Origin: Spinacia oleracea
Lineage: Eukaryota; Streptophyta; Magnoliopsida; Caryophyllales; Amaranthaceae
Assembly: GCF_020520425.1 (NCBI RefSeq)
Contig: NC_079490.1
Coordinates: 5,828,001-5,892,000 of the forward strand
DNA length: 64,000 nucleotides
Direction of reading: 5' to 3'
The number at the start of each line of letters is the position of its first letter. The first letter of the stretch is position 1. Under the pieces are notes generated by a model, which saw nothing but the letters and a program-made list of their open reading frames with translations, had not been told where the DNA came from and did no database searches. Shown here piece by piece: positions 42,071 to 53,974 of the stretch. Both the position numbers and the translations under genes were made by a program.

Positions 42071-45012
42071 TTAGCAATCCACCCATCATGGTCAACAAAA
42101 GCTTGTGTAGTATATTGTTCAACTTGAGAGGCATCCAACTTCTTTTCCCATGGAACACGATTTGATGTATTAGCCCCTGGACCTTTGCAATTAACTTCTG
42201 CGTATGTGATATCCTTTCTGCATTTCAAATACAACATTACATATTTACATTTGCTTTCATAAAATTGACATGCGAAAATTCTACCTAAAGTGAGAGTCTG
42301 TCCTAAAACCACACGACAATAAGAGGATACAACCGAGTCATCTTAATTTGGTGGCTCAGTTTGTTTGTGAGTTTATGCTCAAAAGTTCATTTAAACCACA
42401 TCGTGATTATACTGTCCTTCTGTCTTTTTTTTCGTCTTTTAAGTTCCATAGATTCGATCACTAGGTGAAAAGGGTTATTCTTAATTCTTATTGTCCAAGC
42501 CACAACAACCCAAATCATATCGTAATTTTACTGTCCTTCTGTACAAGAAGCATGGCGACAACAATCAAAGCCCAACAAACAAGGCAGCTACTATTTCCGT
42601 AGTGTATTTTGTTATTTGCATGTGGTGTGTAATAGCTAGCTAGTAGAGCTCATATAAGTAGTTTTGGATGTGCATGGTTCTTCAATGCATGGCCCACAAA
42701 ACCTATTTGGTGAATTTGTGTTGTAATTTATAAACTCTTTTGTTTATTGTAAGTTTATCCGACCTTTATATATGAGTGTATGTTGTAGCTAAATAACGTT
42801 GTGTAAAAAAAAAAAAACCTTACTCATGCCCTGCTTGATGCCAAATGAACCAGCCTTCAGGGTTTATAACATTATCGAATTTCGATTCTATGAAAATAAC
42901 CCTTGCAAAAGAACGATAAGCTCGTCCTAACACGACCTTTCCTGTTCCTGAAACGTTACATCCTCTAAATACATAACCACTTGTATCGTTGGCTGATTCT
43001 CGACCGTGTGCAGTGATGTATCCTTCTCCCGTCACATTTATTTCACAATCCTGCATTAGAGGAATGATTTTTTTTGTGAGAATAAGCCAAAAGGTAATAA
43101 AAAAGGAAAATATATTAACACATTTTTTTACTTTCACGATAATATACGTAATATATGTTGATAATTTACCTCGTATACAGATTGACCGTTTCCCCATATG
43201 AAATCAACAGCCCCTTCAATATAGCAAGACTTGAAATAATGACGACCTATATCATCCCATATTGTATCTTGAAATCCCACGAAACCACAAGAATAAAATG
43301 CATGCTTGTCGCCATAAGATTTATAGGCGACGGCTGGAATTACACCCGGAAGGGTGTCTTTTTTTATTATATTGTAAGAGTTCTATCCCAAGAAAAAAAA
43401 AAAGTACAATTCTGTTAGAATTACTACAAAAAATAATTTTTTACTAGTACAAAAAAATTAATCCGTAATGATCAATTGCATAATTCTATATGAGTATTAA
43501 GGATCGGTTTGGCAACACTAACTGAAATATATAGAAGTGAAATTGATAAGTTAGTTGGAAAAATTAAAGTGGTAGCTAGATGAAACTGATAAGGTGTTGA
43601 AAGTCTGAAACTGATAAGGTGTTGAAAGTCTGAAACTGATAAGGTGTTGAAAGTCTGAAACTAATAAGGTGTTGAAAGTGTTAAAATGTTAATCTAGAAA
43701 AATCTAATTCTAGAATGTACTATATACAAACAAAAGATCTTGCATGCACAAGATGTACAATAAACACCAACATAATCTTTACCCAATTTTTTCTAACTTT
43801 TACCAAATTTTCTATAACTTTTATATTATTAAAAAAAAAGTTGATATATAAACATTTTAAAAGGTTAAATGATTATTATTAGTAATTTTGAAGAAATCCT
43901 CTTTATTAAAATGAAAATTTTTATCACTAAAAAATAGATAACTTAAAAATAGATAACTTTTACATATGTAAGGGTAACTTTTAAGCATTTTACGTTAACT
44001 TTAACTTTGGTGTACAATATTTATCGTACAACACATGTAAATAAGAATTTGTGATATACAAATCTAGTAGTCAAAACAATCACTAGAATTTAGCCAAAAC
44101 AATGTCGGTAGAAATTTCTAGAGAAATAAGATGACCTAGTAGTAACAAGTGAGCAAATACTGTTGTCCACTTATTAATGTAATTATTAATGTAATCAAGG
44201 ATAAAAGTGCAACTTTGTTCTATTGATACTTGATTTACTTGATTAGATGAATTGTTTGGTAGAATAAAGAGTGAAATTAGCTGAATTTTTTTAAGTAATT
44301 GTTCAAACGATAAATTAAAGGTAAAGTACATAAGTGTTCAAAGTAGCATATCAATGTAAGAGATCTTATATATATGATTATATTCTATTTAAGATGCCTC
44401 TCAAACACGCTATTATATAATCTAAGTGCATTATCATTTAAGATGTCTGAAATATATTATGGTAGTTATGATCAAACCATTCAGTTATATTATCATCAAT
44501 CAATATTTAAATTTCTTATATAAAAAAATAAAAATTACCTCAAAGGTGACTCTTTTAGCTACAAAGTTGTCCATTAACACAGAAAAAGTAACGCTTTCAA
44601 ATGTGTTAGAATGAGCATCATAGGTTATTTTTGTTGTATTACGATCTTCTCCTTCAAGAACTATACATCCTTTATCTTGCTGAATTTCAATTTTCTCCCT
44701 ACACAAATAAAACATCGGGTTAAATGATCTTAATTTGTACATGTAAATGAAAATTATCCATCGATCGAACGACCAATTTCATGAGAAACTTTTTACTTAC
44801 TTGTAAGTCCCGGGTTTAAGCAATATTTTGACCCATTGATTATTCCCCGACGGAATGAACTTGAGAGCATCTGCAATGGTGGTGAAATTTGCATTGCCAG
44901 ATTGCGAAACAGTGATAGTATAAGCCACCTTGGATGAACTACATTCTAAAGCTCTAGACACCAAAGTTTGGAAACTGAAACATAAAACAAGTACTAGCAA
45001 TTCGAGTTTCAT
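42058..45012 (-). CDS. Pectin methylesterase B (five exons)
   Basis: Exons: 45012-44801, 44698-44539, 43382-43170, 43050-42824, 42217-42058; all GT-AG, phases matching gene A, 323 residues. Signal peptide [20 protein letters not shown], then [20 protein letters not shown] nearly identical to gene A. Marks: [64 protein letters not shown], closing [11 protein letters not shown]. As in gene A, the QAVAL region reads IPAVAY, so Pro replaces the conserved Gln. First donor AA|GTAAGT is intact. It is the closest relative of gene A, from a tandem duplication. Intron 2 contains a 25-bp tandem repeat and a dispersed repeat; the first downstream bases of intron 4 next to exon 4 are a poly-T run (poly-A on plus), possibly the tail of a retroposon. 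Confidence 0.88.
43582..43681. repeat. Four-copy 25-bp tandem repeat in intron 2 of pectinesterase B
   Basis: Unit GAAACTGATAAGGTGTTGAA plus AGTCT, starting at 43582, 43607, 43632 and 43657, nearly identical. Confidence 0.85.
43759..44040. repeat. Dispersed AT-rich repeat with GTACAATA ends, copy 1
   Basis: Shares order and sequence with 56159-56475: GTACAATAAA near the start, AAAAAGTTGAT.TATAAA, TTTTAAAAGGTTAA, ATTAAAATGAAAA, AAAAATAGATAACTT, and GTGTACAATATTTAT at the end. The ends are inverted (GTACAATA / TATTGTAC), so it is probably a MITE; the target duplication was not resolved. Confidence 0.6.
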
Positions 45013-46292
45013 TGTTGAAGGGGAGGTGATAATTATATTAAGGTGTTAGCTAATCAAATTATACTAAGATTTACAATATCATAGCATATGTATATACTAC
45101 GTACAAAGTATTTTATATACACTCAAACACTCCGTATTAATTATAATCCTGTAACAATTCCCCTTGTTTTTAATGAAAACTAATGTTTGCATATACTACC
45201 TACGTTTCGAAGAAATAAGTCATGATATATTTTTATCTTGTTTTTTTTTTTTGTGGGAAATTTATTAATCTTGTTTTATTAGTTATTATTTACTTAATAT
45301 ACTTCTATTTATTTATGTTTAAAAATCTACTAGCCGTATAAAACGAAAGTTCATTAAAGATTCTTTTTAAAAAGGAAAAAACTAACAATACTTAATTACT
45401 TATGAAATTTTACCTAATATATCAGGTTTGCAAGATATGTTTCCTTTTAATGCATAAAGCTAAAATTGAAACTAAATCTTACAATATTTTGTATAAATCA
45501 TGGTGTACACGATATGTGGAAACATTTCCAAACTATAGCTTATTAATTCATCTGCAATAATTATGTTCCCTCAATTACAAAAATATTTTAACAATTTACA
45601 TTATATTTCGTATATCTTACTTAATGGTATTAAATATATTACTCGTGGGGTTTTGGATCCTCTAGAGTTCTAAAATAACTCTACAAGGTAGGGTTTGAAC
45701 AATATCAACCATTGAATAGAAAATCAACGGCTCATATATTATCTTTCCAAAACCCCCCATGTATTTTTCCATCTATATCCACCCACTGATTTTCCCTTCC
45801 CACTAACATGAGCCATTGATTTTAAAATGTATAGTTTACCTACAACTCTACCTTGTAGTGTTTTATTAAAACTCTGGGGATCTAGACTTGTTACGTGAAC
45901 ATCAAAGTCTTTAAGAGTTATTTGATATAATAGATATAATTAAATTAGTTTTTTTCACAAAACCCCCCAACTTTAAAAGGTAGTTTCCTAATAAAAATTC
46001 TATTTAATTATTAAAGACTTATAATAATTAAAGTCATCTTTTAGGTTAAGACTAATAACCGAAAAAGGCAAAAAAAAGAAACGTAACCTATGTTAATCTA
46101 ATAACATAAATTAATAAGTCCATAAACTAGACGGATCATAAATTAGTTGTTTATATGAATATATTTTCATTATATAAAGGTTACATTTTACGGACACGAA
46201 CTATATCTAACAAAATAAGTATCACGATCAAAACTCTAATTTTTTTTCATTGCAATAAATAAAAAGAAAGTTTAAACAATTAATTACTCCGA
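45013..46292. other. Spacer between pectinesterases B and C
   Basis: AT-rich. Besides the MITE at 45654-45892 I see no gene. The promoter of gene B should lie next to 45013. Confidence 0.5.
45654..45892. mobile_element. MITE with ~40-bp inverted ends, family unassigned
   Basis: Left GGATCCTCTAGAGTTCTAAA and right, reverse-complemented, AGATCCCCAGAGTTTTAATA; both ends continue into CTACAAGGTAG. No coding sequence. Confidence 0.6.
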
Positions 46293-46308
46293 ATTACAAG
46301 TATTTAAT

Positions 46309-46524
46309 GAGGATATAGCTAAGTGGACAATGTCTTTTGAGTCTTTTTACTGTAATCATGTACGTAGGGTTGGTAATACGGTGGCTCATCTTGTTGCGAG
46401 ATGGAAAACTGATGATCGTGAGTTTGTTTGTGTTGAGAACTTCCCCAAAGTCTAACGACCTTGGCGAATATTGATTTATTACTATAATATATCGGCCTAA
46501 CGATTCCCTCAAAAGAAAAAAAAA
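46309..46524 (+). mobile_element. 5'-truncated LINE: C-terminal RNase H tail plus poly-A
   Basis: A perfect 16-bp target duplication ATTACAAGTATTTAAT is at 46293-46308 and 46525-46540. The insert ends in a poly-A run. The plus frame reads FYCNHVRRVGNTVAHLVARW before a stop; VGN.VAHLVAR is the last helix of the RNase H-like (RVT_3) domain found at the C-terminus of plant L1-type LINEs. It lies about 100 bp beyond the stop codon of pectinesterase C. Confidence 0.85.
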
Positions 46525-46623
46525 ATTACAAGTATTTAATCAATCCATAATCCGTAACAATAAATTAACTACTTCTGCACAATTGGGCGTCTATTTAGGG
46601 AACTTAAGTAGCTGCTTAATTGA

Positions 46624-49600
46624 TTAGCCCCTTCGAGGATGGACGAAAGGGAATGAGCGCGACAATGGAGTTCGTCGTTGTCGGAATTCCGGCATGGTGG
46701 TGGATCTGGTGGTTGTTTTTGATGTCAAAAACTTATGTAGAGCCCTTCTTTTAGTTGGGGGAGGCTGATTCTCAATCCAATGATCTTGGTTGATAAATGT
46801 GTTAGGGTTTAAAAGACTGTTTAATTCGTCAGTATTTAGGTTTCTCCCCCATTTTACTCGTTGAGATTTGTCTGAACCAGGTCCCACACAATCCACTTCC
46901 TCATGTGCTGCTGAACCTCTGCACCCCCAAACAAAATCACCAAATTTAAGATGTGAGAATTTGCGACTAATTAAGATTTTGTTTGGTTCAACTAAAATTG
47001 ACTGAATTTTATTTTATTCTTTTGGAAAAAAATTGACTGACCTTAATTTATGTGAATTTATCTCAATTAGTCAACTTATTTGAATTATCTAAAGTTAATT
47101 GAACTTATCATAACTTATTTTTTGTTGCAAAAAACTTATTCATATTTGTAAATTGGTTGAAAAAAACTTATTTTTGTTAAACTTATCTGAACTTTTATAT
47201 ACTACATCGGCTTCTAAATAGTTGCACCATTTTGACTTTTGACACTATTCACTTATCTTACTCTGACCGATTTTTCTACTATTAAATAAAAACAAATATT
47301 ATTATGTAAAATGTTATAGGAGTTGTCTCAATGCATATCTTAAATATATAATTTTCTATAATTTTTACTTAATCCATAATTATAATTATTAATGATCAAA
47401 GTTATGCTTTTACAAATGTAAAAGTCAAAATTATAAAACTATTTTGAAACGGATAAAGTATTAGTTTATCTGAACTTATTTTTGCTAAAATAAGTCAAAA
47501 TAAGTTGAGACAGACAGACCCTAAAACTACATGTTGACATGTTGTGTACTAATAAACCCGCCCCGTTGTATAAAAATTTGTGTGTTGCGTTGTATAAAAA
47601 TTTGTGTGTTACGTATGAAATTTATTGAAGATGAAAGGCGTAGAGGAAATAATCGTACCTATGGCCGAAAATGAAGGCGGGATTCCAACCTTGAGGAACA
47701 ACGATATCAGAGAGGTAGTTTTTGTAAAAAACGACTCTAGAATACGTTTGATATGGTCTCCCTAGATATGCATAGGAATTTCCTACCACCTTACAATATT
47801 TGAACACGAACCCATTTGTGTCTTCTATACTTTCCCTTCCTTGTGCTGTTATGTAACCAGCCCCGTATATTCTATCATTGTACGGTCCACTCGTCACATT
47901 TATCGTGCAACCCTACACAAATTAAAATTTAGAGATCGATATTACTTAACCATTTACGTCTGATACTACAACAAATTGTACCATTAATGACAGGACATTC
48001 CATCGCTAAAGGACAATAATCGTTGATTAATGACGGGATTTTCTGTCGGGAATCCGTCATAAAAGGGGACCGTCGTTAATGAAAAACCCCGTCGTTAACC
48101 TGTCGTAAAAGACATTTGCGACGATTGTTCCCGTATTTGTTTGGTTGCTAGCACCGTCGCAAAAGGCGTTTACGCTGGGATTTTTGACCCGTCGTAATTA
48201 GGTTGCCATTAAAAATACAAATTCTTGTAGTGTGATATGGGTTGTTAGTTTAAAGCAATAGACACACTGAACATAGACCTGATCAACATGAGCTATCTCG
48301 GCCCGAAAATTAGCGGGTTGGGGCATAGTTTTTTGGCTAGTTTCCAGGCCCAACCAGATTTTATAAGTTTGGGATGCGTTTTGGGCAATTCAAATAGTAT
48401 TTTTAGTTATAAAATTGGCCAAATCCAAAAAACCCGCTATTTTAGGGAGGAAAAAATATGCCCGAAGTTTGGCCCAACCTAATGGGAAGATTTTTTTTCA
48501 ATCGTGGCCCGGCCCAAATCCGAACCGACCCACCTTTTGATCTGGTTTAATTGGACATGATAAAAAAACACGTGTGTCAGGTTTGGGCTGGGTCGCGACC
48601 AGAAAATCAACCCGTCATGTCAGAGCAGATCAAAGTTCGAGCCGATTTTTTGTGCCAAAATCTGCTACTTCAGACAAAAAATAACAAGATTTTCAGGTCA
48701 ATCTATTAACTAGTACTGAGGTTTTAAATTATCTAAAATCTGCCCCTTTTTTTTTCTAAATGAGGACCGGCCCGAAAAACAGGTTAAAAGTTTACCCAAA
48801 ACCATTTTTATTTTTTTGCATAGTCGGGTCAGATTAGAGGACAAAATTCAAAATGATCCGGTCTAACACACATATTTGAACAAGAAGGGAAGAGGATAAA
48901 TGAAGTGAACTTACATGATATATAGACTGACCATATCCCCAAATGAAATCAATATAACCTTCGATGTAACACCCATCGAACAAGTGACGTCCCAAGAAAT
49001 CGGTCAATGTGTCTTGTACACCAATAAACCCACAATCGTAAAATGCAACTTTATCTCCAAATATTGAAGCTGCCGGAGCTTGGGAAATGGTAACCGGATG
49101 AAACGAGTTCTAAAAAAAAAAATGGTGATTGTTTGTTAAGGATATCTTTTTTTCCTCAAAAATTGGACAACTCGATAACGTGTAATTTTAAGGTGTAAAC
49201 GAGACGTTAGTTGAACAAGAATTATAATACCTTGAAAGTAATGTGTCTTGCAACGAAGTTGTCTGCATACACTGAAAATGTTGCGTACTCCGGTGTAGCA
49301 CTGCCTCCTCCGTCCCACCATTGTATCACGGTGGTGTCTCTGTCGTCCCCGACTAGGCTTATGTAAGGCTTGTTAGACGGGATTTCTACCTTTTCACTAC
49401 ACATACATGAAATTGTCACGTCTTTGTTTTAGACGACACACAAAAAACAATGCACAAACTTAATTACATGGAGTAATAATTAGAAATGACCACTCGGTCG
49501 GGTCTGGCACAACCCGTGGTGAGTTACGTGTTTTTTGATCCACTTATAACTCATGACACAACCCGTCAAACTTGGATATTTTTTGATGTGTTAATTAAGT

Positions 49601-50944
49601 TTGTCAACAGAACACATTTTGACCCACCCACCCATCACGGCGCACCTAGCTGACTCACGAAAACAACCCATCCGACATCTCAACCCACTTGACCTTGTGA
49701 CCCACCCAACCAACTATCCTATTATTTTAAACTATTTATAGATTTAAAATGCTAATGTTTAAATTTACATTAACTACATTTATATGAGTATGTCAATTTT
49801 GTGATAAAAGAAATGTACTCCGTAATTAATTTAAATTCGTACTCCATACTAATTTTGTAATTTTTTTTTTTGCGCTTAAGTAATCGTCCAAATCCATATG
49901 ACACAGTGCAAACGCACCTGATGCGCACAACTAGACCTGTCAAAAATCGACCTGACTCGACATTACTGGGTATTGAACAAGATTTTGTACAGTAACCCGA
50001 TTTTATCTGAACCAAAGCAACCCGAAAAGTAATGGGTCAAAACACGACCGAACCCGTTTTTGACCCTACCGATTAATAAGCATTGTATTTATAATAATAA
50101 ATGGAATTATGAGAAATTTTAAGCATAGTAAACACATTGTTGTTACTATTGCTGGGTGTAATATGATTTCAATTTGAATTATACGTCATTTTATGGTTGA
50201 ATTTTACTGAATATAAACTTGTGTAAGAAAGTTTGTTAATTTGTGCCTATATATTGTATATTTATTACTTATATTAATGAAAATATAATAGGCGTTTTAA
50301 AATATCTCAACCCGTTGGGTCAACCCAAACCCGAAAGTTCTGGATCTTAAATAAGCATTTGTAAACCCGAACCCGGAAATGATCGACCCGTTTGGCAGGT
50401 CTACGACTCTATGCACAACCCACATCATCCCCCAATATGATACCTTCAAAGTTCAAACCCATCCAACCAACCCAATCCAGCCCCCATCAGCCCCTAAAAC
50501 TCATCTAAATCCAGCAAACCTACTCAACCTGCAAAATCCACCACGACTCACGACCAACGTAACCCACAACCCATCACATATCGTGTCCATCTTCTCAACT
50601 ATCTGATTAATTAACATAAGTTGGGATTATTGAACACAAACTTCTAACAATGAATAAATCAATGAAGAAAAACCATAAAAAAAAGGTATATATTACTACA
50701 TAGTACTAGTAGTAGTTATTTACCGGTAAACACCCGCTCTAACTTGAATTTCAATCCACTTGTAATTGTGTTCTGGAACTGAATCGATCGCATGTTGTAA
50801 TTTACTAAAGTGTCCATGGCCCGATTGATCGACGACGATGACGGTGCGCGGTTTTACGTCTCCGGCGAACACTGTGAGTCGTGGTGGAATGTAAATCAAA
50901 TGAAATATGGTAAGGTAAAGGAAGATGGACCAAGGAATTTGCAT
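46624..50944 (-). CDS. Pectin methylesterase C (five exons)
   Basis: Exons: 50944-50724, 49396-49231, 49109-48915, 47912-47659, 46918-46624; phases consistent, 376 residues. Signal peptide [18 protein letters not shown], no PMEI pro-region. Marks: [21 protein letters not shown] (the Gln missing in A and B is present), [50 protein letters not shown], then [16 protein letters not shown] and [10 protein letters not shown]. It has a basic 35-residue C-terminal extension ending [14 protein letters not shown], absent from A and B. Exon positions match A and B, so all three descend from one ancestor, with C more distant. Introns are large because of insertions: hAT-like DNA in intron 1, CACTA and hAT in intron 3, MITEs in intron 4. 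Enzyme activity on wall pectin is inferred from the family. Confidence 0.87.
46975..47530. mobile_element. MITE-like element with AATAAGTT/AACTTATT repeats, carrying a nested Stowaway
   Basis: TTTTGTTTGGTTCAACTAAA at the left and AAATAAGTTGAGACAGACAG at the right bracket many AACTTATTT/AAATAAGTT segments; the same vocabulary occurs at 53975-54330. The exact ends are uncertain. Located in intron 4 of pectinesterase C. Confidence 0.45.
47202..47458. mobile_element. Stowaway MITE nested in the repeat of intron 4 of pectinesterase C
   Basis: TA-flanked; left CTACATCGGCTTCTAAATAG and right, reverse-complemented, CTTTATCCGTTTCAAAATAG. The interior shares ACCATTTTGAC with the element at 40149. Confidence 0.65.
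47964..48232. mobile_element. CACTA (En/Spm-type) MITE, copy 2
   Basis: TACTACAACAAATTG...TTCTTGTAGTG ends with a TGA duplication at 47961-47963 and 48233-48235. It is homologous end to end with the 269-bp copy at 41058 (for example AATGACGGGATTTTCTGTCG). In intron 3 of pectinesterase C. Confidence 0.87.
48274..48865. mobile_element. hAT-like element with TAGACC.GATCA ends in intron 3 of pectinesterase C
   Basis: Left TAGACCTGATCAACAT and right, reverse-complemented, TAGACCGGATCATTTT. The interior has GGCCCG/CCCGAA motifs as in the other local hAT MITEs. No clean 8-bp duplication. Confidence 0.6.
49481..50597. mobile_element. Decayed hAT-like element in intron 1 of pectinesterase C, split by another hAT
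   Basis: Starts TAGAAATGACCACTCGGTCG and continues with ACCCACC-rich text that resembles the reverse complement of the element at 51299-51974 (AACTCATCTAAATCCAGC near 50500 versus GGTTT.CATGAGTTTTAGGAA near 51520). The right end is approximate. It is interrupted by the element at 49932-50403. Confidence 0.45.
49932..50403. mobile_element. hAT element of the TAGACCTGTCA family, second copy
   Basis: TAGACCTGTCAAAAATCG at the left and GGCAGGTCTA at the right. The AT-rich core aligns with that of 3551-4092 (AAGCATA.TAA.CAC.TTGTT, ATACGTCATTTTAT). An exact target duplication is not evident. Confidence 0.8.
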
Positions 50945-51298
50945 TATTTTTTTTTTGAGATTTTAGCAAAATTTTCATGATGTACACAAAACATGTGAAT
51001 AACCTACAAAATGTAAATATAAGGTAATTTCTTATAAAATAATTGCAAATATGTAACATTTATGTTTGGTGAATATATTATATAGTGATACCTTTCTATA
51101 TTTCATACTACGTATTAACTACGGGTACGGAGTAGTTTATTTAAAATGTTCGGCTATTGAATTAATTTTTGCCGAATAAAAAAACATAAAAGCTAGTTTT
51201 GGTAGATTTTGCAAAATTCTATGGAGTACTAGATTACTAGTATACACTTAGCCCACTGAGTACTTTACGAGAACGTGGGTAGGGAGTTGTCAAGGCAT

Positions 51299-51974
51299 TA
51301 GAGATGGCCAACGTAGCGGGTTGGGTGGGTCGTGGATGGGTTTGGTGGGTCGTGGGTCGGGATAATTGACACACGACCCGCCTGGCCGCCTCAGTTAAAT
51401 TAGGGTGGGTCGAGTCGTGGGTTGTGTCAGAAAAAATGGACATAGTACATGATGGGTCGTGGGTTATGTGGGTCGTGGGTCGAGGTGGGTTGTGCAGGTA
51501 GGGTGGGTCTGATGGGTTTGGTGGGTTTACATGAGTTTTAGGAACTGATTTGGATCAGGTGGGTTTGGAAGATTAATCAAGCGATAAAAAGTTATAAAAT
51601 TTGTATGAACTTAAATTAATTAATTTTATGTTATTTATTTACTCACATAAATGTGGTTAATGTATATTTACACAATAAAATTAGAATTTATTAGCATTTT
51701 AAACCTACAAAATTGTTTAAATTAGGATGAGTTACGCGGGTTGAGTTCGTGTGTTGGGTTGGGTGGATCAGGTGTGCCGTGGCGGGTTGTGTCGGGTCCG
51801 ATTGGATGGGTCGAAATGGGGTGTGTTGATGAAAAAATCTGACCATAACACATCAACAAAATATTCGGGTTGGGTTGGATTGTGTCATGGGTCATAAGTA
51901 TGTCCGACCCATATAACCCACTATGGATTGTGTCAGGGTGGGTTGGGTCAAACCCGACCCACTGGCCATCTCTA
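51299..51974. mobile_element. Non-autonomous hAT element (TAGAGATGGCCA ends)
   Basis: Perfect TIR TAGAGATGGCCA...TGGCCATCTCTA and a perfect 8-bp target duplication CAAGGCAT at 51291-51298 and 51975-51982. The subterminal zones are GGGTCGTGGGTTG/CAACCCGACCC arrays around an AT-rich core. Confidence 0.9.
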
Positions 51975-51982
51975 CAAGGCAT

Positions 51983-53548
51983 ATAATAGTCGATGATGTA
52001 ATTGTTTCAAATTTTTGTTTAAACACTAATAAAAGTTAGAGACCAAGACCGTTTCCATTAAAAATACAAAATTAAAAGTTAGAGGGTTCTGATTTAGTCA
52101 AATTACTAAAAATTATTCCAAAAAGTTATTGTCAAACACGTTCAACACCCATAATAACTTGCCAAAGGCGTTTTAGTTTTTACTAAGTGATAATTTGAAA
52201 TTTTACACAACAAAACTTCTATACAAATTACAAATGGGGAATGGGCATTCGAATATGTGTCCTATCAAACACAGACCTCATCACCTCAATAGTGTCACAA
52301 GCAATACTTTTAACTTATTAAGTCTTCTTAAATTATACGTACTTCCGTACCGTGTTAGTTATTTATCATTTCCGTTTATGTGAAGTGTACTGAAGTAAGT
52401 TTATCCTAAACATATACTATGTGACATAAATTTGATTTATTAATTGGGCGTTGTCTCCAAATTGGGTTGGTACAACTTCTCCATACCAGAATTAAGTGAT
52501 TATGACTCCATCTTAGTTACGATCTTCATTAACTTAATGGTAACGATCGACAATGGTATCATACATTGTACTCATAATGGCGTTACAAATTAACTATTTT
52601 ATACAGGCCCTCGATCTTTAATATTAGACTAAGATATTATTGATTTTCTTGTTAAATTAGCAAAACATATCTTTTGGTCAATATTAGCAAAGATATCTTT
52701 TGGGCTATACGAAGTACTACATTAGCTCCTGTTAAAAATAAAAAGTACTACAATAGGAAACATTTGATTTATTATTTCAAGAAATGAATCACCAAATTGT
52801 GTTTTCTTCAAATATCCAAATATTTTCTTGAAGTGACATGAATCACCAACAATCGATCTGCTTCCATGAAGTAAATCACCAAATTAGCCAAAAATGAATT
52901 GACAATTTCTTTAAATATTCATATCAGCGAAAACCCTTTTCCAACTACTTTTAGAGTTTTAGTCGATAAATTTTTTTGCGACCAAAAACGCTATTTTACT
53001 GACTACTTTTGACGATCGAAAATTCGTCGTTTTTTTATAGTGTTAGCCAAATAAGAAAGATCATTCTCGACATAAACTAATTTTGACACTCTTTGTGAGA
53101 GCACAGTAAACCGGCTATCTCTCAACCCATAAAGTGAAGTGTGAAAATTATTACTTTTGATTTGTTTATTGTAATGCACTAGATGAAAATTAGATAAAAT
53201 GTATATCCAATTTGTATAGCACTTGCATTCGATTAATATTCAATTTTCTAAAATGTCATTAAAAACCCACAAAGAATTACAGTTTACTTTACGAATTTCA
53301 TTTAAGGTGTCCTGAAATATTCTTTATATTTCCTTTTATATTATCGCATAAATGTTTTCCATTAAGACATTAAAAAAATTCAAAATTTTCAATGTCATAC
53401 TTTTTATAAAAATGAAAACATAATAAATAAACGCAATTTGTCTTTATTTGAATAAAAATAAAAAAATCTCAATACACATTAATTAGTCGTTAAATCACGT
53501 ACAAAATATCAAACATAAAAAATATTTTGGGACGGAGGGAGTACTTAC
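51983..53548. other. AT-rich spacer
   Basis: No gene recognised. Contains an isolated CACTA-type end at 52920-53042, and at 53530-53540 the right end of a Stowaway (GACGGAGGGAG before TA) whose left end is decayed or lost. Confidence 0.5.
52920..53042. mobile_element. Isolated end of a CACTA element
   Basis: Reading the minus strand from 53042: CACTATAAAAAAACGACGAA followed by GACGATCG/GGTCGC motifs of CACTA subterminal repeats. The opposite end was not found, so this is a remnant. Confidence 0.45.
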
Positions 53549-53732
53549 TTGGAAATCCTGTTCTTGATCTTCTTGAGAAATGTGAAGTAGTATCTTGTAA
53601 AGGAACGCCGTAGAGAGATTGATGAGAATTGAAGAAGGTTGCATCATTTTGAACATCTATTGTTGTTGCTAGGGCACCCAAAGTAAGCCATGCAAAAACG
53701 AATAACCACATGCTTAAGAATTGAGACATCAT
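53549..53732 (-). CDS. Orphan exon with a signal peptide, product not recognised (partial)
   Basis: From the ATG at 53732 the frame reads MMSQFLSMWLFVFAWLTLGA followed by LATTIDVQNDATFFNSHQSL and ends near SRTGFPS at a strong donor (CCAA|GTAAGTAC). I prefer this start over the ATG at 53762 because a TATATATATAA box at about 53778-53790 would place transcription start between them. The N-terminus is a clear secretory signal. No following exon is recognised before the pectinesterase C start, so it may be a broken gene. A Stowaway end abuts the donor. Confidence 0.35.
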
Positions 53733-53974
53733 GGTGTGAGTGGGGGTTGTGAATTGAGTCATGGCTTTTGTTGGTGGGTTATATATATATGGGAAATTTT
53801 AAATATTTATATTAATTATTATTATTTTTATATGCGGGGAAGTTATATTTTATTGGGAGAGTATCATATGAAATCAAATCATTGTTGATTTTATCTTCAA
53901 TTTTGCTAGAGTTGCATTCAATTATGGAAAACAATGATTTCCGTTTGTATCCCCTTTCTCTATATTAAAGTTGT

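Noticed and set aside
42540-42818. Possible poly-A retroposon in intron 4 of pectinesterase B
   Set aside because: There is a poly-A run right at the exon 4 donor, but no target duplication or recognisable LINE/SINE body.
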